Below are positions 8,999 to 16,813 of a stretch of DNA of 18,096 bases, piece by piece (position 1 is the stretch's first letter; the number at the start of each line of letters is the position of its first letter). The stretch covers positions 1 to 18,096 of the forward strand of contig NW_001915155.1 in assembly GCF_000208925.1 (NCBI RefSeq). The letters run 5' to 3'. Both the position numbers and the translations under genes were made by a program. Source of the stretch: Entamoeba histolytica HM-1:IMSS. Taxonomy: Eukaryota; Evosea; Mastigamoebida; Endamoebidae. Below the pieces are notes generated by a model, which did not search any database, was not told the DNA's origin, and saw only the letters and a list, made by a program, of their open reading frames with translations.

Positions 8999-10819
8999 AT
9001 GTTACGTTGTATCACCCTTTTTCTTATTTGTTTAGTTAATAAGAGTCAAGGTGCTAATTCAATTGAAATGGATAATATATTTCCAGGAGCAGATATAGTA
9101 AATAATGCAATGAAAGAATTCAGTGAAATTTTAGAGATATTAATTGGAAATAACACTATTCCTAAAGAATTAACTGATAGTCAAAGTAAATTACCAACTA
9201 ACAAAGAGCCAAAAACAGGAAGAGAACATTTAATAAAATATTTAAATCAAATATTATTAAGAGATATAAGTGATGAAGAAAGAGAAAAGGTTGTAGGAGA
9301 TAAAAAATATGATCATTATATTGCTAACATTCATTTAAGTGCAGCAGTAGAAATGGAAGATCCAATTGCACAATTAATTTTAGCAAATAAAAAGAATACA
9401 GAAAGAGAAACAGATGAAGAATGTTATGAAGTAGCCAATTTATATTTAAAAGGAATAAATAAATGGTTATTATATGATTCAGAATTTCAATTACCAATGG
9501 GATTTCCATTATTTCAACCAGTGACTTATGGATATGCACATAAAAATGCAATACCATTTCTAAAACAAAAACTTAATTATTTAACACAATCAATTCAAAA
9601 TATAATTCAATATGAAACAATAAGTTCAACTGAAATGATTTATTTAGGAAAATTGTTATATAGATTAGGATATAAAGGAAAAGAAATTTATGATTTATTT
9701 ACAAAAGCAGGAGAGATGGGAAATAATGATGGTACAGTTCTTGCAGGAATTTTAACAGAATTAGGAATTGGTGTACCAATAAATAAAACAAAAGCAGCAG
9801 AAATATATTATGAAACATTAAATACATCAAAATTAGCAAATACAAGACTTGGTTTAATATATCAACAAGTTGATTCTCCAATTGGATTTTCATTAGAAGA
9901 AACAGTTTCTAATTTAAAAGAAGGAGCATTAAATGGACATATTGATTCATTTTATCATTTAATGAATTTATATAATAAACCATTAACTCCTTTTTATAAT
10001 CAAAGCCTTTCACGATATTATAGTAAACAAATATTAATTAATGGTTTAAATCATGAACAAGGATCATATTCATTAGCCTTTTCATTATTTGAAAATAGTT
10101 CAATCATTACTTGTCCTTTCGGGATTTCATTATTTCATCAGATGATATTTAAATCAAATCTTCAATTTCAAATCTTAAATGACTTAGCAGACAGGTATTA
10201 TAATAATAATATGTATCATCCTGCTTTAATGATTTATCAATTTTTATCTGAATTAGGTTTTGTTAATGCTCAATTAAATGCTGCTTTTATGCTTGAAGCA
10301 GGTCAAGGTTGTCAAAATGTTTCTTATAAACTTCGTATGTTAAAAGCACTTCATTTATATGAAACAATTTTTTTGGGAAAGAATAATAATCTACTTTGGA
10401 CTTTATTTATGAAAGAAATTCCTGGTTTAAGTGGAGTTGAAGCTGGAAAGATTGGTGATTATTATTATTATGGTATTGAAAATGTTCCTGTCTTAGAAAA
10501 GGCTATTGAATGGTATTTAATTGCTACATCATCAAATCATCCAAATGGTTGGTTTAAATTAGGAATAATAAAACAATATATTGATAAGGATAATAAATAT
10601 AAATTAAATTCTCCTGATTATTATTATAACCATTTAATGAATATAACTGGATATCATACTTTAGGTTATATGTTACATTTGAATTATGTCATAGAATCTA
10701 AATTATTACAATATCAACCTTTCATTATCGCTTTCTTTGTTATTACTTCTTTTCTCTTTTTATTAAAAAAGTTTTTCATTCCTAATGATTTTATTAAAAC
10801 TCTTGAAGAAACGAATTAA
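8999..10819 (+). CDS. SEL1-repeat ER membrane protein, Hrd3/SEL1L-like (ERAD adaptor)
   Basis: A 606-residue protein with an N-terminal signal peptide (about 1-18, LRCITLFLICLV then KSQGA), a long luminal solenoid and one C-terminal membrane segment (about 573-589, PFIIAFFVITSFLFLL) followed by a short basic tail. SEL1-type helical pairs are visible: IYDLFTKAGEMGNNDGTVLAG (230-250), KAAEIYYETL...ANTRLGLIYQ (265-289), ALMIYQFLSELGFVNAQLNAAFMLE (409-433) and KAIEWYLIATSS...GWFKLGIIKQ (501-526). NAQLNAAFMLE and GDYYYYG (486-492) resemble the best conserved part of SEL1L and Hrd3. In that family the protein holds the Hrd1 ubiquitin ligase and receives glycoprotein substrates for ER-associated degradation. 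It is shorter than yeast Hrd3 or human SEL1L (about 800 residues). Possible N-glycosylation is at NNT (51-53). Its partner Hrd1 is not in this window. Other SEL1-repeat proteins exist, but this topology favours Hrd3. Confidence 0.75.
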   Translation: MLRCITLFLICLVNKSQGANSIEMDNIFPGADIVNNAMKEFSEILEILIGNNTIPKELTDSQSKLPTNKEPKTGREHLIKYLNQILLRDISDEEREKVVGDKKYDHYIANIHLSAAVEMEDPIAQLILANKKNTERETDEECYEVANLYLKGINKWLLYDSEFQLPMGFPLFQPVTYGYAHKNAIPFLKQKLNYLTQSIQNIIQYETISSTEMIYLGKLLYRLGYKGKEIYDLFTKAGEMGNNDGTVLAGILTELGIGVPINKTKAAEIYYETLNTSKLANTRLGLIYQQVDSPIGFSLEETVSNLKEGALNGHIDSFYHLMNLYNKPLTPFYNQSLSRYYSKQILINGLNHEQGSYSLAFSLFENSSIITCPFGISLFHQMIFKSNLQFQILNDLADRYYNNNMYHPALMIYQFLSELGFVNAQLNAAFMLEAGQGCQNVSYKLRMLKALHLYETIFLGKNNNLLWTLFMKEIPGLSGVEAGKIGDYYYYGIENVPVLEKAIEWYLIATSSNHPNGWFKLGIIKQYIDKDNKYKLNSPDYYYNHLMNITGYHTLGYMLHLNYVIESKLLQYQPFIIAFFVITSFLFLLKKFFIPNDFIKTLEETN

Positions 10820-10858
10820 ATTACTTTTTGTTTCAATTATTCTTTTTTTTTCTTTTGA
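10820..10858 (+). terminator. Likely 3'-end/polyadenylation region of the SEL1-like gene
   Basis: Right after the stop come AAATTACTTTTTG and AATTATTCTTTTTTTTTTCTTTTG. A TTATT-type word followed by a long pyrimidine run is the kind of 3'-end signal described for Entamoeba. The assignment is by position and composition. Confidence 0.4.
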
Positions 10859-11079
10859 TTGAATTAGAAATTGTTAAAAAAAAAAGAAAAGAAATAGAGT
10901 ATCAATTCATTGATATTTAATGATGTTATTATAGTTTAATAGTGTAAATAAATATTACATTTTCATTAAACTGTTATGAAAAATAAAAAATACATAAATA
11001 CAATTAAAAAAATATATTTGAAATTATTTATGAATTGGTTAATTTTGATAATAGTTTAATTTATTTAAATATTCTTGAT
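10859..11079. other. AT-rich spacer
   Basis: No gene is visible. A perfect TATCAA-TTCA-TTGATA hairpin lies around 10900-10916. The rest is mixed A and T runs leading into the faint minus-strand coding trace. Confidence 0.4.
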
Positions 11080-11480
11080 TGGTATATTATTAATTTATCA
11101 TTGATTCTTTATAATCTTTATTCATTTCTTCACTAATTTCTTCATTCTTTTATCTATTCATTTTTTTATTTATCATTCCATTTATCTATTTCTTTTTCTA
11201 TTTTATTCTTTCCATGTGATTTATTAATTGGTTTATTCATATTCTATTTTAATAACGTACTTATTATTTTATGTTCATTTAATTCATATGAGTGAAATGG
11301 ACTTAATTAATAAATATCATCTTCATTAATTGTTATTATTTATATTGACGTTTCATATAATATTTATTAATCCAATTATATTATTATAAGACGTTAAAAT
11401 ACACTATCAAATTGATTTTCTGATGTTATTATTTGAGATTTACTATTTAACTGTATCACTTCAATCACTTCATTTTTATT
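11080..11480 (-). pseudogene. Possible decayed coding segment, unrecognised
   Basis: On the minus strand one frame gives protein-like text broken by many stops. Going downstream it reads NEVIEVIQLNSKSQIITSEN, then INEDDIY*LSPFHSYELNEH (about 11330-11265), then NKPINKSHGKNKIEKEIDKW, and after a frame shift NEEISEEMNKDYKES. Mixed residue use and the lack of Phe/Leu bias set it apart from simple AT-rich translation. I do not recognise a family. It may be the remains of a gene with a coiled-coil tail; chance cannot be excluded. Confidence 0.3.
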
Positions 11481-12239
11481 GTTTCAAAAAATACATTTAT
11501 TATTTTAAATTAAACAATATCATTTTATAACATCAATAATATGCTTAAATAATGAATGATAATTTTGAATAAATAATTCTATGGATGATAAAATACAATT
11601 TCAATAAGAATTATTACTTGATATGTAATAATTGTTTTGAATATGAAAGAAGTTAGAAGTGAACATATTCAACTTTTTTCAATGAATTAACAGATTATTG
11701 ATGATATTCAATCACTAATTGATTATCTACAATAAAATCAACTATTCAAATGATATTCAAAACATTAAATAATATATTTAAAACACTATTCTACAATTTA
11801 TAATTATATCAATAAAATATCAGTTGATGTCATTATTACTTTTATAACCAATTTCAAATAAAAATGATAAATGCAAATAAAACACGAATGAATATGATAA
11901 AGGAATAAAAGGTGATAAAAATATATAACTTGATAATGACAAACAATTTTAATTAATTTTTAATAAATTAACATTACAATAGAATAACTCAGTGAAAAAT
12001 AAATGAAAACAATATAAACAGTAATATTTGTTTATAGAATCATTTCATTGCTATATATTCGTTTCAATATACACCGAACTATAAATACCATAACAAACTC
12101 AGTCTATTTTATTTTATAATTAATTGGGATATTGTTTTTATTTTATGTTAAACTTTTGTATGATTTTATTATCATTATTAAAGTCTTGGTTAATTTTGAT
12201 GTTGTTGTATCATTCTAAAAATTATTGATGAAATTTAAA
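11481..12239. other. AT-rich spacer without recognised genes
   Basis: Both strands were read. Only short, stop-broken stretches appear and none matches a family I know. Base use is more even between A and T than in the flanking purine-rich region. Confidence 0.45.
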
Positions 12240-13150
12240 CATACACACTTAAATTAGAAAATGAGCAATGAAACAAATAAAAATAATTAACAAATGAAGT
12301 ACAAATGCTTGAAAACAACGAGTTATAGGTTTAAAATGAAAGGAATGTTTTGAAAGAAATAAAATACTAAATTAGAGAATAAATAAATGCGTTATATTGA
12401 GAAGAGATATACAAGATGTGAACGTTGATGATATAAATGAAATACAAGAAACAGAAATAATAGAAAGATAATAGATGAACAAATTGATGAATATAACAAA
12501 GAACAAAAAAGTCAATGGAATGTTGTTTTGAATAATAATCAAGAATGAAACGCATCACAAAACAAAGAATAAAATGATATTTTGGATTTTCAAATACCAG
12601 ATAATTTGAGATGTGAATTTATAATATAGAAGAAATGTATTATTATATTCATAGATAAATTAAAGAAGAAAAAGAGAAATAAAAGAAATAAGAAGAAAAG
12701 TTTTTGAAGAAGAAAAACAGAAAAGAAAGAAAAACAAAGTAAAGTGATTCATCAAAAAGATTAAATGAAAAGATAATATATAAAAAGAAGAAGAAAATAA
12801 GAATGAAATAACATAACAAGAAAAACACAACAGATAATATATAAGAAATGAAAAAGAAAAAAAATGAATAACAAAATAACATAGAAGAAAAAGACAAACA
12901 AAATAAACAGAATAAAAAAAAGACAAGAATAACAAATAAATGAAAATGAATAAACAAGAAGAAACAAAAAATTACATACAGATGAGAATTTGGATATAAA
13001 AGATTTGAAAAACTGAAATAAAGTATCTTTTCTAAAGAATTAATAAACAATAAATGAAAAAAAGTAAAACACAAAAAGATGAAGATGTTTGAAGAAATAT
13101 ATATGCATTGTTGAGTAAAAGAAAATAACACATCAACACTCAGCATAATG
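12240..13150 (+). pseudogene. Possible decayed Lys/Glu-rich coiled-coil gene in a purine-rich tract
   Basis: The plus strand is strongly A/G-rich. Stop-broken frames read LENEQ, LTNEVQMLENNEL, NERNVLKEIK, then KIIDEQIDEYNKEQKSQWNVV (about 12470-12530), DILDFQIPDNLRCEFII (about 12576-12626), and later KEIRRKVFEEEKQKRKKN. Charged heptad-like text fits a coiled-coil protein that has decayed, but A/G-rich low-complexity DNA gives similar text by chance. The most specific part is the WNVV to CEFII stretch. The 165-codon minus ORF at 12649-13146 is the pyrimidine-strand shadow of this tract and is not a gene. Family not recognised. Confidence 0.3.
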
Positions 13151-13620
13151 AAGAAATGAAAAACAATAAATATGTTTAATGATAGAATAACAACAAATTT
13201 GTGTTTTTAACAGGCAAATTACTGAATAATTTCAAAAAAAAAGAAAGAGAATGAGTGTGTGGTTTAAGTTTATTTTCATAAAGATTGAAAATGTAAAGAT
13301 GATAAAAATGAAAATGTTTGTTTTTGTGGTGGTTTTAGGTGACATTTATAATATGTATGATAAGCAACAAGCAACTGAAACCAAAATAAAAAGAAATAAA
13401 TTATATAATGCATTCTTTGATTATTTTTATTAATACAGCGGGTTGTTGAATCAAAATTAGCAAAGAAAAAATGCATCTAAATAATTTACAAAAATGAAAA
13501 AAGATGCAAAAAAATTTGCATCCATAGAATTTTCCATTTATTATATTTTGCTCCTAACAAATAAAAATAAAAAAAAGTATGATAAATACAGAATATGTAA
13601 ATATTTATGTTTATATTTTA
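13151..13620 (+). other. Possible decayed coding trace around a 60-codon ORF
   Basis: The plus frame of a 60-codon ORF (13251-13433) can be read on past stops at 13431 and 13458. It gives DKQQATETKIKRNKLYNAFF, YSGLLNQN, then FTKMKKDAKKFASIEFSIYY, which looks more protein-like than its surroundings. No family is recognised and the first half of the ORF (Phe/Val/Lys/Met) is compositionally odd. It may be a continuation of the decayed region just upstream. Not supported as a functional gene. Confidence 0.2.
13472..13522. repeat. Nested inverted repeats around GATGCAAA/TTTGCATC
   Basis: GATGCAAA (13503-13510) and TTTGCATC (13515-13522) are perfect reverse complements around AAAA. TGCATCT at 13472-13478 also pairs with AGATGCA at 13502-13508. 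The shared GCATC/GATGC core therefore occurs three times within 51 bp and could form alternative hairpins. No function can be assigned. Confidence 0.5.
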
Positions 13621-13659
13621 TTTTCAATTGTATTCATTTTGTATGAAATATTAATGAAA

Positions 13660-14469
13660 TAGATGATTTGATTATTTTTATTCTTTTTATTCTTTTTATT
13701 CTTTTATTATTATGTTATTTATCTATCGTATTTTTATATATTTATTTTTATATATTTATTTCTCTGTTTATATTATGTATATTATTATATTCTTCTTATT
13801 TTATGTTTTTTATGTTTATATTATTTAGATTTTCTTATTGTTATTCTTTTATATTTAGTTGTATTTGTTTATTCATCTTATTCATCTTTTATATTATTAT
13901 CATTTATATCTACTTTCATTTTATATTTATTCTCTTTTGTTTTATATTAATATTATTTTTATCTTTTATACTTTGATTTTATTATTATATCATTTATTAT
14001 CATTTCTATATTTATTTATCATTTATTCTTATTATTCTTTTGTTTTATATTCTATCTATGTTATATATTCATATCATTTTCATTTATATTTTATCACATA
14101 TTACATATTATAATAATAACATAACACATATGATTGAATATATAATAAACATCATGATGAAATTATACATATAAATAATAAACATAAAAAAGAGTAAAAT
14201 ATTTTTCAACAACAAAATATTGTTAATCATTTTACATCATTAAATTAGACACTTTTATTTCATATTTCTAATTTTTACAATAAAAATACCCCCATTTATT
14301 TCTTCTTTTCTTCTTTTATCATCTCTTTTCTTTTATTACACTTTATCTTCTTTCTTTTTATATTCTCTCCTTTCTACTTTTATTCTTTCTTCATCATATC
14401 AAACTTCTTACTTTCTTTTTATTCTTTTATATCTTTCATTCTCTTCTTTTTTCTATTATTTGCTTTTTT
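13660..14469. repeat. Pyrimidine-rich low-complexity tract with short tandem repeats
   Basis: The plus strand is T-rich, then T/C-rich from about 14290. TTCTTTTTA is repeated three times around 13680-13706. A roughly 14-bp TTTTTATATATTTA unit is doubled around 13731-13760. The overlapping 102- and 84-codon plus ORFs here are Phe/Leu/Tyr/Ile-rich shadows. The tract directly precedes the second LINE relic. Confidence 0.55.
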
Positions 14470-15015
14470 TCGTTGCCATTTGATGCAATTGATTTTAATA
14501 ATCCTCCAAAATATATTAATAATGATGAAATGGTTATAACTTACAATAAAGATTTATTGGTTAGTGACAATTAATTCAATGATAGAAGATAAGATATATA
14601 ATATCAAAATATGAAAGAAAATAAATGATATATCATAGATGTTGTTATATGTCAAGATAATAATATAGAATTAAATTATATTCATAAAATAAATAAGTAT
14701 AAAGAAATACAAGAAAAATTAAGAAATAATAGAGAAATAATATATGTAGAAATAATACCTGTTATATTATCAATAAATAAATTAATTCACAAAGAGTCAG
14801 TAAGAAGATTAAAAGCACTGAAATTACAATTAGACTTCCCCAATATCCTACGAACAATCATAATCAAAAATATGAAAGATTTAATGTTTTACACACTCAA
14901 TTCTGACAGCACATTAGAAGAAGAACAATCTAATATGAGTATGCTAGAAATGAACTCTATTACACCAATAGAGCATATTGAAGAAACTGAAACAATCACT
15001 TCTCAATATTCATAA
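14470..15015 (+). mobile_element. Second decayed LINE relic, restriction-like endonuclease domain
   Basis: One frame reads AIDFNNPPKYINNDEMVITY, then NKDLLVSDN*FNDRR*DI (the usual position of the RRPD motif, with a stop in place of Pro), and 14 residues later the motif Asp in YIIDVVICQD (14638-14640). From 14629 to the TAA at 15013-15015 there are 128 codons without a stop: KYKEIQEKL, EIIPVILSIN, ILRTIIIKNMKDLMFY and an acidic Ser/Thr-rich tail ending SQYS. These align motif by motif with the first relic (KYKELKNML, KIIPVVISIN, KNIVIKNMNDVMEY, acidic tail), but at a divergence showing two separate old insertions. No RT part and no CCHC knuckle remain. The longest open part has no early ATG, so ORF callers miss it. 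Confidence 0.75.
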
Positions 15016-15830
15016 AATCCAATAGTGTATATATCTAATAATTGACCTTTTTTTTCTATAACAAATATTAATTTTTCATTATCAAAAAAATATTTTGAAT
15101 AATTATTTTTCTATGCATCATTTCTCGTTTTCTTTACTTTTAATGTTATTTTTGATTTTATTGATTTGTTAATTAAATTTTATTTAAATATTTATGTTGT
15201 TAGTTTATTTATTCACTAATTCTATTTATAACCTGATTAATAAATTATTTATTTATTTTTTTCATGTATTTAATGTTTATGTTACTTAATCTATGTTTAT
15301 ATTATATTTATTTTAACCTCATTTATTTGTTATTTCTTGTATGTATTCAACTTGTTATTTATGTCATTTTCTATTCGTTGAATTTCATTATTTCTTTTTT
15401 ATTGATGATAATTTATTATATCTTAGTGTTTATATTTTTATTATTTGATTTCGTCTAATGATATAATTTTTATTGTTTCACTTATTGATGTTACTCATTT
15501 TTCTATTAAAATGTTTTTATTACATCAAATGATAGGTATTGATGTATTTAATAAGTTAAACATGAATTTGATAGTTAATGTATTATTCTATTATACTTAT
15601 TATAGGATAAAGATATTGTTATAATTATCAATATTTATATAAAAATAATAAAGTATTGGTTCTTTTAAGTTGTCAAGAGGTAGTATGATTTGTTATTTTT
15701 TGTTTCATATGGAATAATAACTATTATTACAATCAAAATGAAATATCAAACAAATAAGACATTTCTTTTGGAACCAAAATGAAATATCAAAGAAAATAGA
15801 AAATTCAAATAAAAAATGAAAATAAAAAGA
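15016..15830. other. AT-rich spacer upstream of the cysteine protease gene
   Basis: No gene is visible. The first half is T-rich (the 64-codon plus ORF at 15264-15458 is Phe/Leu/Ile/Tyr low complexity). Toward the protease gene it becomes A-rich and contains a 17-bp direct repeat, listed separately. Confidence 0.5.
15734..15791 (+). promoter_or_regulatory. 17-bp direct repeat upstream of the protease promoter
   Basis: CAAAATGAAATATCAAA occurs exactly at 15734-15750 and again at 15775-15791, 41 bp apart start to start. Both lie 40-97 bp upstream of the TATA box of the protease gene. An exact 17-bp repeat with some G/C content near four helical turns apart is a good candidate for paired regulator sites; its role is inferred. 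Confidence 0.45.
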
Positions 15831-15861
15831 GTATTTAAACTACAAAAGAACATAAAAGAAC
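15831..15861 (+). promoter_or_regulatory. Core promoter of the cysteine protease gene
   Basis: GTATTTAAAC (15831-15840) is an exact match to the Entamoeba TATA consensus GTATTTAAA(G/C). It is followed by two GAAC words (15848-15851 and 15858-15861), and the ATG comes at 15866. The 25-bp gap from TATA to ATG implies an extremely short leader, as is usual for highly expressed Entamoeba genes. Confidence 0.7.
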
Positions 15862-15865
15862 AAGA

Positions 15866-16813
15866 ATGATTGTATTGATTTATTTGTTAAGTATTGTAAA
15901 TGGGATTGATTTCAATACATGGGTTGGAAAATATAATAAACATTTTACAGCAGTTGAAATGCTTAGAAGAAATGCAATTTTCAATATGAATGGTAAAATT
16001 GTAGGAGAATTTAACAAAGAAGGAACATTTAAATTATCATTAGAGGGGCCATTTGCTGCTATGACGAATGAAGAATATAAAAATATTCTTAAATCAAAAA
16101 GAAGTGAAGAAGGAAAAGGAAAAGTTAAGTATTTGAATATTGAAGCACCTGAAACAGTAGATTGGAGAAAGGAAGGAAAAGTAACACCAATTAGAGATCA
16201 AGCAGAGTGTGGAGGGTGTTATGCATTTGGATCAATTGCAGCACTTGAAGGAAGATTATTAGTAGAACAAGGAGGTGATGCTAATACACTCGATCTTTCA
16301 GAAGAAGAAATGATTCAATGTACAAGAGAATATGGAAATAATGGATGTGGAGGAGGATTTGGATCAAACGCATATGATTACATTATAGAACATGGAGTTA
16401 GTAATGAAACAGAATATCCATTTACTGGAATGGATTCTGAATGTAAAACTAATATAAAACCATATGTTACAATGAAAGGTTACAATAGAGTCGCAAGAAA
16501 TAATGTAAAAGAGCTTAAATCTGCAATTTCACAAGGAATGGTTGATGTTGCAATGGATGCATCATCTGTGAAATTCCAATTATATAAAAGTGGAGCATAT
16601 ACAGATAAAAAGTGTAAGAAGAGTTTCTTTGCATTAAATCACGAAGTATCAGCAGTTGGGTATGGAGTTGTTGATGGAATAGAATGTTGGATAATTAGAA
16701 ATTCATGGGGAACAACATGGGGAGAGAATGGGTATTTTAATATTGCTATTGAAGGAAATACTTGTGGTATTGCTACTGATCCACTTTATCCAACAGGTGC
16801 ACAATATCTTTAA
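15866..16813 (+). CDS. Papain-family (C1A) cysteine protease precursor, Entamoeba CP-A type
   Basis: A 315-residue preproenzyme, the usual length of the Entamoeba CP-A group. Residues 1-13 form a signal peptide (IVLIYLLSIVNG), followed by a short propeptide to about 93. The propeptide keeps an ERFNIN-like pattern: Glu31, Arg35, Phe39, Asn42, Val46. The mature enzyme starts near APETVDWRKEG. The catalytic set is complete: Gln112 (oxyanion hole), Cys118 in CGGCYAFGS, His259 in LNHEVSAVGYG and Asn279 in IIRNSWGTTWG. Tyr119 replaces the papain Trp, as in other Entamoeba CP-A enzymes. The motif here is CGGC instead of the common CGSC. No RGD motif is present, so it is not the CP-A5 type. The role is secreted or lysosomal proteolysis; CP-A enzymes degrade host matrix and ingested protein (family knowledge). 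It has no intron and no breaks. Which numbered paralog it is cannot be told without alignment. Confidence 0.92.
   Translation: MIVLIYLLSIVNGIDFNTWVGKYNKHFTAVEMLRRNAIFNMNGKIVGEFNKEGTFKLSLEGPFAAMTNEEYKNILKSKRSEEGKGKVKYLNIEAPETVDWRKEGKVTPIRDQAECGGCYAFGSIAALEGRLLVEQGGDANTLDLSEEEMIQCTREYGNNGCGGGFGSNAYDYIIEHGVSNETEYPFTGMDSECKTNIKPYVTMKGYNRVARNNVKELKSAISQGMVDVAMDASSVKFQLYKSGAYTDKKCKKSFFALNHEVSAVGYGVVDGIECWIIRNSWGTTWGENGYFNIAIEGNTCGIATDPLYPTGAQYL

Noticed and set aside
9324..9893. Minus ORFs of 77 and 64 codons inside the SEL1-like gene
   Set aside because: Antisense shadows of a well-supported 606-codon gene.
12367..12558. 63-codon minus ORF
   Set aside because: Tyr/Phe/Ile-rich shadow of the A-rich plus strand, without domain features.
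12649..13146. 165-codon minus-strand ORF
   Set aside because: Almost only Phe, Leu, Ser, Tyr, Cys and Ile: the complement of an A/G-rich tract. No domain or varied residue use; the plus strand carries the more protein-like text.
13668..14113. Overlapping 102- and 84-codon plus ORFs, apparently multi-pass membrane proteins
   Set aside because: Translation of T-rich low-complexity DNA with tandem repeats gives Phe/Ile/Leu/Tyr runs in more than one frame at once.
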